59,512 nt of DNA from Deltaproteobacteria bacterium (GTDB lineage Bacteria; Desulfobacterota; Desulfovibrionia; Desulfovibrionales; Desulfovibrionaceae). Under the pieces are notes generated by a model. It was given only the letters and a program-made list of their open reading frames with translations, did no database searches and was not told the DNA's origin. Of the stretch, positions 25,137 to 35,082 are shown in pieces (the stretch's first letter is position 1; every line of letters begins with the position of its first letter). Where the stretch lies: assembly GCA_009929215.1 (NCBI GenBank), contig SAAX01000007.1, positions 1-59,512 on the forward strand, in the 5' to 3' direction. The translations under genes were made by a program, and so were the position numbers.

Positions 25137-25744
25137 TGCCCCGCGAAGGCATAGCACTGGTGCTTAGCGCACCGTCTGGCGCTGGCAAGACCACCCTGGT
25201 CAAACGTCTGCTGGCGGAATTTCCGCACATCGGCTACTCGGTTTCGTGCACCACACGGCAGCCGCGTCAGGGTGAAGTTGACGGCAAGGACTATATTTTT
25301 CTGAGCCACGATGAATTTGAACAGCGCCGTTCGCAAAAATATTTTGCCGAATGGGCCGAGGTTCACGGCAATTATTACGGCACGCCCCTTGGCCCGGTAA
25401 AGGAACGCCTGCACCAGGGAAAGGACGTGCTTTTTGATATTGATGTGCAGGGCGCGGCCCAGCTCAAGCTTACGCTTGAGGAGGCCACGTTTGCCTTCAT
25501 TCTGCCGCCCAGTCTGCAAGAGCTTGAAAACCGCCTGCGCGGGCGCGGCCTTGACGACGAGCCGACCATTGCGCGGCGCATGGTCAATGCGCAGTCTGAA
25601 ATTTTACAGGCCCGCTGGTACGATTCGGTGATTGTTAATGACAATCTTGATCTGGCCTACGACTGTCTGCGCGCGGTCTATGTGACTGCCAGCCTTGCGC
25701 CGGGGCGCAACCCGCAGCTGCTTGATGAAATTCTGGCCCGCTGA
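25136..25744 (+). CDS. gmk: Guanylate kinase
   Basis: The 202-residue enzyme phosphorylates GMP to GDP. The P-loop is SAPSGAGKTTL near residues 11-21, the GMP-binding region SCTTRQPRQGEVDGKDY near 37-53, and the lid arginines lie in RLRGRGLDDEPTIARRM near 133-149. Length and motifs are typical. It overlaps the remA stop by one base. Confidence 0.96.
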   Translation: MPREGIALVLSAPSGAGKTTLVKRLLAEFPHIGYSVSCTTRQPRQGEVDGKDYIFLSHDEFEQRRSQKYFAEWAEVHGNYYGTPLGPVKERLHQGKDVLFDIDVQGAAQLKLTLEEATFAFILPPSLQELENRLRGRGLDDEPTIARRMVNAQSEILQARWYDSVIVNDNLDLAYDCLRAVYVTASLAPGRNPQLLDEILAR

Positions 25745-25822
25745 GCTGACCCAAAGAACTGAAACCGCTACAAAGCCCGATGCCCACAGGCCGCAATGGG
25801 CAGACATATGACAGGAAGTACC

Positions 25823-26569
25823 ATGCCAACCCAGCAGCACGTGCCGCAACTTGCGGTAGCCCTTGATGTACCCGATAAACAAAGGGCTCTTGATCTGGCC
25901 AGCCAGCTGCGTGGCACGGTTCCCTGGTGCAAGGTGGGCATGGAGCTGTTTACCCATGTGGGCCCCGGCCTGCTGGAAGATCTTTCGGGCTTGGGTTTCA
26001 GCGTTTTTCTTGACCTGAAGTTTTACGACATCCCCAATACCGTGGCACAGGCCGTCAAGGCTGCGGCTGCGGTGGGTGTAAACATGCTGACCCTGCACTG
26101 CCAGGGTGGAGAACGCATGTGCCGGGCCGCCGCAGAAGCAGCCGCAGAAGCTACCATAGGCGCTGCCGCCAACGCCGCAGCTGGCCTTTCGGGCACTCGC
26201 CCCCTGCTGTTTGGCGTAACTGTGCTCACCAGTTTTGCGCCGGGTGAAATGCCCGGCATCACGGCCCAACCCTCTGATTTTGCCCTTGAGCTGGCCCATA
26301 AGGCTGGCCCGTGGGGGCTCGACGGTGTGGTCTGCTCTGGCCACGAGGCTGCGGCCATCAAGGCCAACTGCCCCGGCTTGCGCTGCTTGTGCCCCGGTAT
26401 TCGCCCTGCTGGCTCTGCTGCGGGCGACCAGCGCCGCGTCATGACACCCGCTCTGGCTGTGGCCGCAGGGGCAGATTATCTTGTTGTGGGCAGGCCCATA
26501 ACGGGTGCCTCCGATCCGCTGGCAGCAGCAAAGCAGATTGTGGCCGAAATGGCCTCTTCCCATATCTAG
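25823..26569 (+). CDS. pyrF: Orotidine 5'-phosphate decarboxylase
   Basis: This 248-residue enzyme makes UMP in pyrimidine synthesis. The catalytic D-x-K-x-x-D motif is FLDLKFYDIPNT near residue 62, the N-terminus has ALDVPDKQRAL, and the phosphate-binding loop is VVGRPITGASDP near 225. The start at 25823 has AGGAAG upstream; an earlier in-frame ATG has no such site. An alanine-rich stretch (CRAAAEAAAEATIGAAANAA, about 100-120) lengthens one helix region. It lies 78 nt after gmk in the same orientation. Confidence 0.94.
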   Translation: MPTQQHVPQLAVALDVPDKQRALDLASQLRGTVPWCKVGMELFTHVGPGLLEDLSGLGFSVFLDLKFYDIPNTVAQAVKAAAAVGVNMLTLHCQGGERMCRAAAEAAAEATIGAAANAAAGLSGTRPLLFGVTVLTSFAPGEMPGITAQPSDFALELAHKAGPWGLDGVVCSGHEAAAIKANCPGLRCLCPGIRPAGSAAGDQRRVMTPALAVAAGADYLVVGRPITGASDPLAAAKQIVAEMASSHI

Positions 26570-26589
26570 ACGCAGTACTGAGGAACAGC

Positions 26590-27438
26590 ATGGCTGACAA
26601 AAACCCCAATTCTTCGCAGCACGATTCCAACGGCAAATCCGATGTCCGAGGGGTTTTTTCTACCCAGGAAATCCGCAGGGTCGGCACGGGTACTACCACG
26701 CGCAAGACCGTGCAAAAGACCTTTTGGTTTATTGAGCAAAACGGCAAGGAAATCGACTGCCAGCCGCTCAATACCAACTACATTCCCAGCGGCCCCAAGC
26801 GCAAGATCACCATGGACGAGCTTATTGCCAAGTTCTCGCCCGAGCCGGAATTTTACCTCAATTCTGTGTTTCCCAAGATGCAGGAGATGCAGCGCAACGT
26901 CGACAACGGCGACACGCACCGCGAAAAGGGCGAGAACTTTGCCGCTGAATTCGAGTATTCGCGCGCCCTCAAGATTGATGAAGAAAACGTGCGGGCCAAC
27001 TTTGGTATCGGCCTTACCTATCTTGAGCGGGGTGACAACGCCAAGGCGCAGGACATTTTTCAGCGTCTGGTCAAGCTTGAAGCCACGTTCGAGCCAGAGC
27101 ACAAACACCTGTTCAACGAATTTGGCATCAACCTGCGTAAAAGCAAAATGTTGCAGGAATCGCTTGATTACTACAAGCGTGCCCTGGAACTTTCGCCCAA
27201 CGACGAAAACCTGTACATGAACATTGCCCGCGTGCTGCTTGAACTCAAAGACATTTCGCAGTGCGTGGACTTTCTGCTCAAAGCCCTGGAACTTGCGCCC
27301 CGGCATGAAACCTCGCTCAAGTTTCTGGCCTGGCTCATCCAAAAGCAGCTTGTACCTGCCGACAAGTTGGACGGGGTACGCACCGCCCTAAAAACAGCGC
27401 AAAACGGGGCTGCGGCAAAGCCCAAAGCCGCAGGCTAA
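26590..27438 (+). CDS. Tetratricopeptide-repeat protein
   Basis: The 282-residue soluble protein has TPR units: about 103-136 ([20 protein letters not shown]), about 137-170, about 190-222 ([20 protein letters not shown]) and about 223-255. The N-terminal 90 residues include [20 protein letters not shown] and are not recognised. There is no signal peptide. It probably mediates protein contacts; the partner is unknown. AGGAA precedes the ATG and recJ begins 4 nt after the stop. Confidence 0.8.
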   Translation: MADKNPNSSQHDSNGKSDVRGVFSTQEIRRVGTGTTTRKTVQKTFWFIEQNGKEIDCQPLNTNYIPSGPKRKITMDELIAKFSPEPEFYLNSVFPKMQEMQRNVDNGDTHREKGENFAAEFEYSRALKIDEENVRANFGIGLTYLERGDNAKAQDIFQRLVKLEATFEPEHKHLFNEFGINLRKSKMLQESLDYYKRALELSPNDENLYMNIARVLLELKDISQCVDFLLKALELAPRHETSLKFLAWLIQKQLVPADKLDGVRTALKTAQNGAAAKPKAAG

Positions 27439-27442
27439 TTAC

Positions 27443-29176
27443 GTGAAAAACTGGCTGGTTCGTGAGCCACAGCAAAACGCCTGCCCCGCGCCGCCACGGC
27501 AATGGGCAGACGCTCTCTCCATTTCGCCCCTTTTGCTGGAAATTTTGTGGCGTCGTGGTCTTTCCGAACGGCAAGACATGGACGCCTTTTTGACCGCCCG
27601 CCTCGATTCCCTTACCCCGCCCGACCAGTGGCCGCAGATGCCCGAGGCAGCACAGCTGCTGGCAAATGAACTGCTGGCAGGAAAAAAGCTGGCCGTGTGG
27701 GGCGACTATGATGTGGACGGCGTCACAGCCGCCACCCTGGTGCTAGACGTGCTTGAAAGCCACGGCATCACTGCCCGGTGGCATATCCCCGACAGACGCA
27801 GCGAAGGCTACGGCCTCAACGTGCAGCACATAGAGGCGCTGGCCGCAGAGGGTTGCGGCATTCTGCTTACGGTCGACTGCGGCATTTCAGACGTGGAACC
27901 CGTGCGACGCGCCAGAGAGCTGGGCATGACCGTGGTGGTGTCAGACCACCACCTGCCGCCCGCAGAGCTGCCCCCGGCCAACGCCATTTGCAACCCCAAG
28001 GTCTGCGCGGCAGAAGACCTGCCTTACCCCCACCTTGCGGGCGTGGGTGTGGCCTTTTACCTAATGGGCGCTGTCAACGCAGCCCTCGCGCCGCACACGG
28101 GCAAGAGGCACAACATGGGCGACAGCCTTGACCTTGTGGCTCTGGGCACGCTGGCAGACGTTATGCCGCTCACGGGCGAAAACAGGGTTCTGGTGCGCGG
28201 CGGTCTTGTGCGCATAGCGCGCGCCCTGCGCCCCGGTATGGCAGCCCTCAAGGTTGCCAGCGGCATGAGCGCCACGGCGGCCCTCAGTGCTGGTCAGGCG
28301 GTATTTCGGCTTGCGCCGCGCATCAACGCTGCCGGACGCATGGGCAAGGGCGAAATGGCCCTGCGGCTGCTGCGTGAAAAAGACCATGCAGCTGCGGCTG
28401 TCATGGCCAAGGAGCTGGACGAGCTCAATCTGAGCCGACGGCAGGAAGAAGAACGCATCTACGCAGAGGCCAAACAGCAAGCCTCCGACCTGCTTTCACG
28501 CGGGCCGGGCACGGGCCTTGTGCTGTACGGCAAAGACTGGCACCCCGGCATTGTGGGCATTGTGGCCTCGCGCATTGTTGAAGACTACTATCGGCCCACC
28601 ATCATTGTGTGCCATGATCAGGGCAGCCTTAAAGGATCGGGCCGCTCTGTGCGCGAATTTGATCTGCACGGTGGTTTGACACGCGTAGCCGACTGCCTGC
28701 TGAATTTTGGCGGCCACAGGCAGGCTGCCGGGGTGCGCCTGGAGCCCGCACGGCTGGAGGAATTTCGCGCCCGCTTTGACAGCGTGGTAGAAGAAGCCCT
28801 TGGCCCCACCCCACTCTTGCCGAGTATCACGCTTGAATGCGAGCTGCCGTTCAGCCAGGCTAGCGACCACGATTTTCTCAAAGAGCTTGAGCTGTTGCAG
28901 CCCTTTGGGCCGGGCAATCCCGAGCCTGTTTTTCAGTCGCCCCCGCTGCTGGTCAAGGAACGGGCTTACCTTGGGCGCAGCAGAGAACATGTGCTGCTAC
29001 GGCTCACCGACAGTGGCAGCGGCATTACCCTTTCGGCCAAGGCATGGCGCATGGCCGACAGCCTGAAAGAATCACTGGTCAACAAGCACATACGCATTGC
29101 CTACACCCCGCGCATTGACACCTACAACGGCATTGCCTCTGTTGATATTGGCATCAAGGACTGGCGGCCAGCATAA
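27443..29176 (+). CDS. recJ: Single-stranded-DNA-specific exonuclease RecJ
   Basis: The 577-residue 5'-3' exonuclease works in RecF-pathway recombination and mismatch repair. DHH-family motifs are visible: [15 protein letters not shown] near residue 91, LTVDCGISD near 143 and [14 protein letters not shown] near 165, plus the DHHA1 region [15 protein letters not shown] and [10 protein letters not shown] near 395-435. The C-terminal OB domain is present. The start is a GTG at 27443, four nt after the TPR gene, so translation is probably coupled. Confidence 0.95.
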   Translation: MKNWLVREPQQNACPAPPRQWADALSISPLLLEILWRRGLSERQDMDAFLTARLDSLTPPDQWPQMPEAAQLLANELLAGKKLAVWGDYDVDGVTAATLVLDVLESHGITARWHIPDRRSEGYGLNVQHIEALAAEGCGILLTVDCGISDVEPVRRARELGMTVVVSDHHLPPAELPPANAICNPKVCAAEDLPYPHLAGVGVAFYLMGAVNAALAPHTGKRHNMGDSLDLVALGTLADVMPLTGENRVLVRGGLVRIARALRPGMAALKVASGMSATAALSAGQAVFRLAPRINAAGRMGKGEMALRLLREKDHAAAAVMAKELDELNLSRRQEEERIYAEAKQQASDLLSRGPGTGLVLYGKDWHPGIVGIVASRIVEDYYRPTIIVCHDQGSLKGSGRSVREFDLHGGLTRVADCLLNFGGHRQAAGVRLEPARLEEFRARFDSVVEEALGPTPLLPSITLECELPFSQASDHDFLKELELLQPFGPGNPEPVFQSPPLLVKERAYLGRSREHVLLRLTDSGSGITLSAKAWRMADSLKESLVNKHIRIAYTPRIDTYNGIASVDIGIKDWRPA

Positions 29177-29226
29177 CGCCATAGGCATTAAGGGCGTCAT
29201 GCCGCCAACCCCTGCGACAAATAGAC

Positions 29227-29263
29227 AAGGGGCAGCCAGACCACATCAGCCTGGCTGCCCCTT
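29227..29263. terminator. Hairpin between converging recJ and chemoreceptor genes
   Basis: AAGGGGCAGCCAG (29227-29239) pairs perfectly with 29251-29263 around an 11-nt loop. The downstream tract is T/C mixed, so termination may be partial in either direction. Confidence 0.7.
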
Positions 29264-29284
29264 CTGCATTATTGTGCTGGAGGG

Positions 29285-31381
29285 CTAGCCCCGCTTCATT
29301 TCTGCAATCAGGTCGCTCAGGGCCTGGGCCTGACGGGTAAGCTCCGTTACGGCCTTGGCGGCCTCGTCCATGGCGCTGGCGGTCTGCCCTGAAATGTCGT
29401 TGATCTTCACGAGGGTCTGGTTGATTTCGTCGCTGGTGGCCGACTGCTGCTCGCTGGCCGTGGCAATGGCGCGCACCTGATCGGCGGCCAGCTCCACGCT
29501 GTTAACAATATGCACCAGGGCATCGCCCGACTGACCGGCAAATTCCGAGGCAACCTCTACCTGCCGCAGGGCAACTTCCATAGCCTCCACGCTCTTGGCA
29601 GTGCTGGTCTGAATGGCCGATATGGCATTGCCCACATCGTGGGTTGAAGCCATGGTTTTTTCGGCCAGCTTGCGCACCTCATCGGCAACCACGGCAAAAC
29701 CGCGCCCGGCATCGCCCGCCCGGGCCGCCTCTATGGCCGCGTTGAGCGCCAAAAGGTTGGTCTGGTCGGCAATGTCCGAAATAACCCCCATGATGCGGTC
29801 AATGGACTGGGCATGGGCGTTGAGTTCTGCCATATCATTTTTAAGCCCGTGCGAAACCTGACGCACTTCGCCAATGCTCTGCAAGGCCTTTTGCACAATC
29901 TCTGAACCGCTTTCGGCGCTGCCCCGTGTTTCGTCCGAGGTTGCCGACGCCGCCGAGGCGTTGCGAGCCACTTCCTGTACTGTGGCGTTCATCTCGTTCA
30001 TGGCTGTGGCTGCTTCGGCAACCCTTTGGGCAGATTCTGAAACAGCCTGCTCTGACTGGCCGATCTGATCCGAGAGCCTGGTGGAGGCCGAGGCAAGCAC
30101 CGTGGCCACTTCTTCAAGCTGACCAGCAGCCGCAAGCATTCCCTCTTTGCGGGCGCTTTCTGCCTTGCGGGCGGCTTCTTCTGCCTGTTCGGTGGCCTTG
30201 TGGGCCTGTTCTGTAGCCAAATGGGCGGCAGCGGTTTTTTCTTCACTCTCGCCAAGCAAACGCTTGATATTAGACATCATGCGCTCCATGCCGAGCGAAA
30301 GTACACTGAATTCGTCGCCTCGCTGTTCGGCAGTGCGCAACAGTTTTTCTTCAGAAGCAGTGCACTCAAGCCGCCCGCCAGCAATGGCCTCGGCCAGACC
30401 AGATAGCCCACCAAGAAGATGCACGATACCCCGCACGATCAAAAAGATAACAATGCCCACAAACAGGGCGCAGCCCAAGGCCAGCAGGGCATTGTTAATC
30501 AGCATAGAGCTGATGGGCGCGAAGAGAATTTTTTTGTCCAATTCAAGGCAGAGTACCCAGCGTTCTTCGGGCATGTCTGTGTAATACAGTATTTTTTCTC
30601 GCCCGTTGCTGTCTACAAACTCCAGCCTGCCCTTTTTATTTTTGAGCACCTCGGCAACCCATGTGGCATTTTCTTCTTTTTGCCCAATGCGCTTGAGATC
30701 GGGATGCTGCACAATGATGCCGTCTGTGTTTATCACAAAGGCCTGGCCAACCTCGCCCATATCAATCTTGTTGGTGGTGGCATTGGCCAGCTTGTCGTTA
30801 TCCGTGCCACCGTAAATGACGCCAACAATCTTGCCCTTGTCCATCACAGGCATGCCAATGATTGTGGTCATCTTTTTGGTTGCCACGCTCACCAGCCCCA
30901 CAGAGCTTACTTGACCCTTTATACCATTGATAAAGTAGCTGCGCTTGGAAAAATCATCGCCAATGGTACTGCTGAACTTTTGCGTATCGCCCTTCTTGCT
31001 ATGGGCAATAACCTTGCCGTCCGGGGCAATAAGCCCGCAAGTGGCAATGTTGCTGTTGACGGCAGTAAAATTCTTGAGCGCATCGATGGCGTGGAGAAAA
31101 AGCTCGTCATTATGGTCGATGGTGGGATTTTTGGAATACGCCTCGAGATACAGGCGAAGGCGGCGATTTTCGGCAATCTGGGCCAGGGCTTCCTTCATGG
31201 ACTGGAAGACGGCGTTGAGCCCCACCTCCTGCCCTTTGAGGATGGCGGCAATGTCTTGCCGCGTCTGAAGCCGCAGGGCATTTTCTGACATTCGGTGGCT
31301 TACGCCCGCCACAAGGCCGAGTCCTAAAAGGGAGGGAATAAGGATGTACAAAGACATCTTTGTTAAAAGACCCAGCTTCAT
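29285..31381 (-). CDS. Methyl-accepting chemotaxis protein with Cache sensor domain
   Basis: The 698-residue receptor has an N-terminal span (about 9-29), a periplasmic dCache-like domain (about 30-280, with [13 protein letters not shown] and [21 protein letters not shown]), a second span (about 293-318) followed by a HAMP-like region, then a long coiled coil. The signalling hairpin tip is [20 protein letters not shown] near 555-574, continuing [17 protein letters not shown] run of repeated [20 protein letters not shown] (about 391-410) is unusual low-complexity coiled coil. No C-terminal CheR-binding pentapeptide is seen (it ends AEMKRG). The ligand is unknown. Confidence 0.93.
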   Translation of the reverse strand: MKLGLLTKMSLYILIPSLLGLGLVAGVSHRMSENALRLQTRQDIAAILKGQEVGLNAVFQSMKEALAQIAENRRLRLYLEAYSKNPTIDHNDELFLHAIDALKNFTAVNSNIATCGLIAPDGKVIAHSKKGDTQKFSSTIGDDFSKRSYFINGIKGQVSSVGLVSVATKKMTTIIGMPVMDKGKIVGVIYGGTDNDKLANATTNKIDMGEVGQAFVINTDGIIVQHPDLKRIGQKEENATWVAEVLKNKKGRLEFVDSNGREKILYYTDMPEERWVLCLELDKKILFAPISSMLINNALLALGCALFVGIVIFLIVRGIVHLLGGLSGLAEAIAGGRLECTASEEKLLRTAEQRGDEFSVLSLGMERMMSNIKRLLGESEEKTAAAHLATEQAHKATEQAEEAARKAESARKEGMLAAAGQLEEVATVLASASTRLSDQIGQSEQAVSESAQRVAEAATAMNEMNATVQEVARNASAASATSDETRGSAESGSEIVQKALQSIGEVRQVSHGLKNDMAELNAHAQSIDRIMGVISDIADQTNLLALNAAIEAARAGDAGRGFAVVADEVRKLAEKTMASTHDVGNAISAIQTSTAKSVEAMEVALRQVEVASEFAGQSGDALVHIVNSVELAADQVRAIATASEQQSATSDEINQTLVKINDISGQTASAMDEAAKAVTELTRQAQALSDLIAEMKRG

Positions 31382-31538
31382 GGTTCCTCCTGATGCTATC
31401 GAGTATCCAAAATATCAAGGACGCTTGTCTGTATTTTCGTCACAAATTCAAATTTCAATAGGGTTGATGATTACTTAAGGATGGCCAATTCTGCCCTAGA
31501 TGGCAATGGGTGATACATTTATAGTATTCCAAATAAAA

Positions 31539-31564
31539 GCCCCCGACCAAACTGGCACGGGGGC
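31539..31564 (-). terminator. Intrinsic terminator of the Sel1 gene
   Basis: In the leftward direction GCCCCCG and CGGGGGC form a 7-bp GC stem (31558-31564 with 31539-31545) followed by TTTTATTTG. It is 28 nt past the stop codon. Confidence 0.8.
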
Positions 31565-31591
31565 ATGAACAAGCTGATAAACTGTAGAGGG

Positions 31592-32266
31592 TTAGGGCAT
31601 TGTGTACACGCGTTCGGTATTGAACACGCTGCCTTCCTTTTCCAGCCCCTGGGCTGCGGCCTTACTGTACCACGCCGCAGCTTCAGAGGGATTTTCACCC
31701 ACGCCCACACCAAATTCATAGCATGCGCCCACAAACCTCTGCGCCTGGGCAAAGCCCTGATCGGCAGAACGCCTGGCCCAGGCAAAGGCCTGCTCCGGAT
31801 CCTTGGCAAAGCCATAGCGTCCCTGACTGAAATACAGCGCAATGTTGAACTGGGCCTCGGCATTGCCCGAAGCGGCGGCACGGCCCATCAGATCGGCCAC
31901 GGCGGCATCGTTCTTGGGCACGCCAGCGCCCAGTTCATGCAGATAGGCCAGCTGCACCTGCGCTTCGGCATAGTTTTGCTCGGCGGCAATACGAAACCAC
32001 TTGGCGGCAGTGTCCATATCCTGCGGAACGCCCAGGCCGTTTTCGTAGCAGCGGGCAAGCAGCACCTGAGCGCGAGGGTTGCCCTCGCTGGCCAGGGGCT
32101 GCAACATCTGCACAACTTTATTGTATTGCCCAATATTATAGGCAGTCCAGGCTTCATCCAGCGTTTGGTCTGCGGTTTTGGCGGGGGCCGCCAACACCGT
32201 GCCTGCCATGCCCAGGCTCAGGGCAAGCATTGCAGCCAGCAGAATTGCAGAACTCAGTTTTTTCAT
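31592..32266 (-). CDS. Exported Sel1-repeat protein
   Basis: The 224-residue protein starts at 32266 (AAAGGAG upstream) with a signal peptide MKKLSSAILLAAMLALSLG ending TVLAA. Four Sel1-like repeats follow, each with the A-x-x-x-L-x-x-x-Y-x-x-G pattern: ARCYENGLGVPQDMDTAAKW, LAYLHELGAGVPKNDAA, ALYFSQGRYGFAKDPEQAF and VGACYEFGVGVGENPSEA. It should be a periplasmic or surface protein-interaction scaffold. The partner is not known; it is monocistronic. Confidence 0.88.
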   Translation of the reverse strand: MKKLSSAILLAAMLALSLGMAGTVLAAPAKTADQTLDEAWTAYNIGQYNKVVQMLQPLASEGNPRAQVLLARCYENGLGVPQDMDTAAKWFRIAAEQNYAEAQVQLAYLHELGAGVPKNDAAVADLMGRAAASGNAEAQFNIALYFSQGRYGFAKDPEQAFAWARRSADQGFAQAQRFVGACYEFGVGVGENPSEAAAWYSKAAAQGLEKEGSVFNTERVYTMP

Positions 32267-32436
32267 AAGGCTTCTCCTTTGCATCCGGTTTTTATTCCGG
32301 TGTGGCACGGGCAGACAGTAGTACCACAAAAGCCAGATTGCAAGACCGCCACTTGACGCAGGTGCTGGCACAAGGCACAACCACGGCAGGCGCACGCTTG
32401 TACAAGCCTTTTTTCCACGCCCGCGAGGAGATTTGC

Positions 32437-33015
32437 ATGGCTGTTCCCCCACCAAGGCATGACCATTCTGACAATTCTGACAACAACAATACTCCTGCCC
32501 TGCCCGAAAGCGCCGCCGACAAAGGCACTGCCCGCGTGGTTGATGCAGAAATTGTGCACGGCAACGAAGGTGATGGCCGCGAAAAACGCACAGGCAATGC
32601 CTGGAACGGCAACTCTCCCCTTGATGCCTCTGACCTCTTTGGCGGCAATGCCCACAATTCACAGGATGGGCAGCAGCGTTTTCAGGGCAGATTTTTTTAT
32701 CGCGGCAGCTTTGGTCAATCTGGCAACCTGGGCGGCTTCAATTTTGGCCGCGTATGGACGGGCGGCGCACAGGACCAGTTTGGCTGCCTTCCCCCCTGCG
32801 TGACCTTTGCCCTGTTTCTGGTCTGTCTGGCCCAGTTTGGCTTTTTTGCGGGCATAGGCTTTGTCTTTTTCCACACTGTTGGTGCGATCTTGGGCGTTGT
32901 GCGCGATTTGCGCCTGTTCAGCACGGGCCGCGTGCCAAATCCGTGGCTATGGCGTGCTGGCAACTGGGCCGTGTCTTTCTTTCTGACTGCCTGGATTTCA
33001 GGAGCCTTTCACTAG
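32437..33015 (+). CDS. Hypothetical two-span membrane protein with acidic low-complexity N-terminus
   Basis: The 192-residue protein starts at 32437, chosen because GAGGAG precedes the ATG; 45 further upstream in-frame codons lack support. Residues 1-100 are polar and low-complexity (HDHSDNSDNNNTP, a Gly/Phe/Arg-rich middle with RFQGRFFYRGSFGQSGNLGG). Two membrane segments follow at about 110-140 and 165-188. I recognise no domain. It is followed within 16 nt by the GIY-YIG gene in the same direction. Confidence 0.6.
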   Translation: MAVPPPRHDHSDNSDNNNTPALPESAADKGTARVVDAEIVHGNEGDGREKRTGNAWNGNSPLDASDLFGGNAHNSQDGQQRFQGRFFYRGSFGQSGNLGGFNFGRVWTGGAQDQFGCLPPCVTFALFLVCLAQFGFFAGIGFVFFHTVGAILGVVRDLRLFSTGRVPNPWLWRAGNWAVSFFLTAWISGAFH

Positions 33016-33031
33016 CCCGCCGCACTGCCCC

Positions 33032-33373
33032 ATGAACGAACCCGCCCCATGCCCTGCGCCCAATTCTGCGCCAGAATCTGCACCCGATACTGACAGCAAC
33101 ACAGCAAATACCGCCGCATGGCTGGTGTACCTGCTGGAATGCGCCGACGGCACGCTGTACTGCGGCGTGACCAATAACATGGATCGCCGCCTGAGCCAGC
33201 ACAACGGGCAGATTCCCGGCGGTGCGCGCTACACACGCGGGCGGCGTCCTGTACGGCTGCTTGCCAGCCGGCACTGTGACGGCAAAAGCACGGCACTGCG
33301 GCTTGAAAAAGCTGTTAAATCACGGGCACGAGCCCATAAACTGCAATTTCTGCTTTCTGGAGATATGGCGTAA
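33032..33373 (+). CDS. GIY-YIG nuclease superfamily protein (UPF0213/YhbQ type)
   Basis: The 113-residue protein has an N-terminal Pro/Ala-rich tail of 28 residues, then the domain WLVYLLECADGTLYCGVTNNMDRRLSQHN, in which VYLLE and LYCGVT replace GIY and YIG, with RR and a downstream E in TALRLEKAVKS as catalytic residues. YhbQ-like proteins are small orphan nucleases of unclear role. The stop overlaps the next start (TAATG). Confidence 0.85.
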   Translation: MNEPAPCPAPNSAPESAPDTDSNTANTAAWLVYLLECADGTLYCGVTNNMDRRLSQHNGQIPGGARYTRGRRPVRLLASRHCDGKSTALRLEKAVKSRARAHKLQFLLSGDMA

Positions 33374-34020
33374 TGCTTACCCCTGATGCCATGATGGCCT
33401 TTTTTGTCGCTGCCCTGCTGCTTGGCATTGCGCCGGGGCCGGACAATATTTTTGTGCTCACCCAGTCTGCCCTGTTTGGCACAACTGCGGGCATGGTGAC
33501 CACCCTTGGTCTCGTGACCGGCCTGTGCGTGCACACCACTGCGGTGGCACTGGGCGTGGCCGCCATTTTTCAGACTTCTGCCCTTGCCTTTACGCTGCTT
33601 AAAACTGCTGGCGCGGGCTACCTGCTGTGGCTGGCCTGGCTCTCGTTTCGCGCCGGAGCATCTACCGAAAAAATTGCCCAGGGCGATGGCGGCAACGCAG
33701 GCGCGGCATTTCCCGGTTACATGGCGCTCTACCGACGCGGCATAGTGATGAACGTCACCAACCCCAAGGTTTCGCTCTTTTTTCTGGCCTTTTTGCCACA
33801 GTTCTGCGACCCGGCGCGGGGCAGCGTGGCTGTACAGGTGCTGATTCTGGGCGCGCTGTTCATGCTGGCTACCATTGTGGTTTTCTGGACTGTAGCCGCA
33901 TTGGGTGGACGCCTGGCCGTGTGGTTCAACCAGTCGCAACGCGGGCAGATCATCATGCAGCGCGTGGCTGGCAGCATTTTTGTGGCCATGGCTGCGGCCC
34001 TGCTGCTCAGTAGCCGCTAA
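33373..34020 (+). CDS. LysE/RhtB-family exporter
   Basis: The 215-residue protein has about six spans and the family hallmark GIAPGPDNIFVLTQSALFG near residue 18, with NVTNPKVSLFFLAFLPQFC near 130. It exports an amino acid or related compound, identity unknown. It overlaps the upstream GIY-YIG gene by the TAATG junction. It resembles the exporter at 10792-11448 in family only. Confidence 0.88.
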   Translation: MLTPDAMMAFFVAALLLGIAPGPDNIFVLTQSALFGTTAGMVTTLGLVTGLCVHTTAVALGVAAIFQTSALAFTLLKTAGAGYLLWLAWLSFRAGASTEKIAQGDGGNAGAAFPGYMALYRRGIVMNVTNPKVSLFFLAFLPQFCDPARGSVAVQVLILGALFMLATIVVFWTVAALGGRLAVWFNQSQRGQIIMQRVAGSIFVAMAAALLLSSR

Positions 34021-34076
34021 AACACAAGGACATGCCCGCAGTTTGCGTTCAGTTCTGTACAAATATAAGGATGCGT

Positions 34077-35036
34077 ATGCGTAGCACACCCCCTGTTTAC
34101 CGCTGCTCGCGCCGTTATGTTCTGGCGGGCCTGTGCGCCCTGCCCCTGAGCCTTTATTTTACACCGCTGGCGATGGGTTCAGTTACTGCCCCATTGCACG
34201 ATGATGCCCTGCAAGCAGAACTTGCCAAGCTCGAAGCCACAAGCGGTGGCAAACTTGGCGTGGCGTCACAACTGGGCACTGGCGACAAAATTCTGAGCTA
34301 CCGGGGCGACGAGCGCTTTCCCCTGTGCAGCACCTTCAAGGCAGTGGCCGCAGCGGCCATTCTGCGGGACAAGCCGCAACTGCTGGGCCAGCGCATCCGC
34401 TATACCAGAGACGACCTCCTGGCGTGGTCGCCCATTACCGAGAAGCACATTGAAGGCGGTCTGACAGTGGCCGAACTGTGCGCTGCTATTGTGCAATACA
34501 GCGACAACACCGCCGCCAATATCATACTACGCTTACTGGGCGGGCCAGAGGCTCTCACGGCTTTTTCCCGCACTCTTGGCGATACCTCATTCCGTTTGGA
34601 CCGTTATGAGGTTGAACTGAACGCAGCAATGCCCGGTGACCCGCGCGACAGCAGCACGCCCACGGCAATGTGCCGTACTCTTAGCGGGCTGCTGTGCGGC
34701 AACTTGTTGCCAAAAGCAGCCAAGGAGCAATTAACTGTCTGGCTGCTTGGCTGCGCCACAGGCGTTACACGCATTCCGGCAGCTACGCCACAAGGGTGGC
34801 GTGCAGCCCATAAAACAGGCGGATGCCGCGAGGGCACTCTAAGTACTGCCAACGACATGGGCGTATTGTTTCCCCCCGCAGACGACGCCAACAGCAAGAA
34901 GGATCCGCTTGTCATGACAATATTTCTCTCTGGCTCGCAGCGGACTGATTCGGACAACGACAAGATTATTGCCTCTGCCGCACGTCTGCTCTGCGCCGCA
35001 GAGGGGCTTGCTAGGCCGAACGACAATATGTATTGA
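34077..35036 (+). CDS. bla: Class A beta-lactamase (DES-1-like)
   Basis: The 319-residue serine beta-lactamase hydrolyses the penicillin or cephalosporin ring in the periplasm. All class A elements are present: S85-T-F-K88 nucleophile motif, S142-D-N144, the omega loop E178-V-E-L-N182 (Ambler E166 and N170), and K246-T-G248. An N-terminal SRRYVLAGL with hydrophobic segment suggests a Tat-type signal. The start at 34077 has AAGG six nt upstream; two earlier in-frame ATGs are poorly spaced. DES-1 of D. desulfuricans is the known Desulfovibrio class A enzyme. Composition and flanks show no sign of transfer, so it reads as intrinsic. No regulator gene is adjacent. Confidence 0.93.
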   Translation: MRSTPPVYRCSRRYVLAGLCALPLSLYFTPLAMGSVTAPLHDDALQAELAKLEATSGGKLGVASQLGTGDKILSYRGDERFPLCSTFKAVAAAAILRDKPQLLGQRIRYTRDDLLAWSPITEKHIEGGLTVAELCAAIVQYSDNTAANIILRLLGGPEALTAFSRTLGDTSFRLDRYEVELNAAMPGDPRDSSTPTAMCRTLSGLLCGNLLPKAAKEQLTVWLLGCATGVTRIPAATPQGWRAAHKTGGCREGTLSTANDMGVLFPPADDANSKKDPLVMTIFLSGSQRTDSDNDKIIASAARLLCAAEGLARPNDNMY

Positions 35037-35061
35037 CATGATTGACCAGTGAAGGTATGAA
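35033..35061 (+). promoter_or_regulatory. Strong sigma-70 promoter for yceD-rpmF-plsX-fab
   Basis: TTGACA (35033-35038, perfect consensus) and TATGAA (35056-35061) are 17 bp apart. The -35 overlaps the last bases of the beta-lactamase gene. Transcription would start near 35068, 15 nt before the yceD ATG. Confidence 0.75.
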
Positions 35062-35082
35062 GTCCGACTTTCGAGGTACCAC

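Noticed and set aside
32302-32436. 45-codon upstream extension of the small membrane protein gene
   Set aside because: No ribosome-binding site precedes the upstream ATG, whereas GAGGAG precedes the one at 32437.
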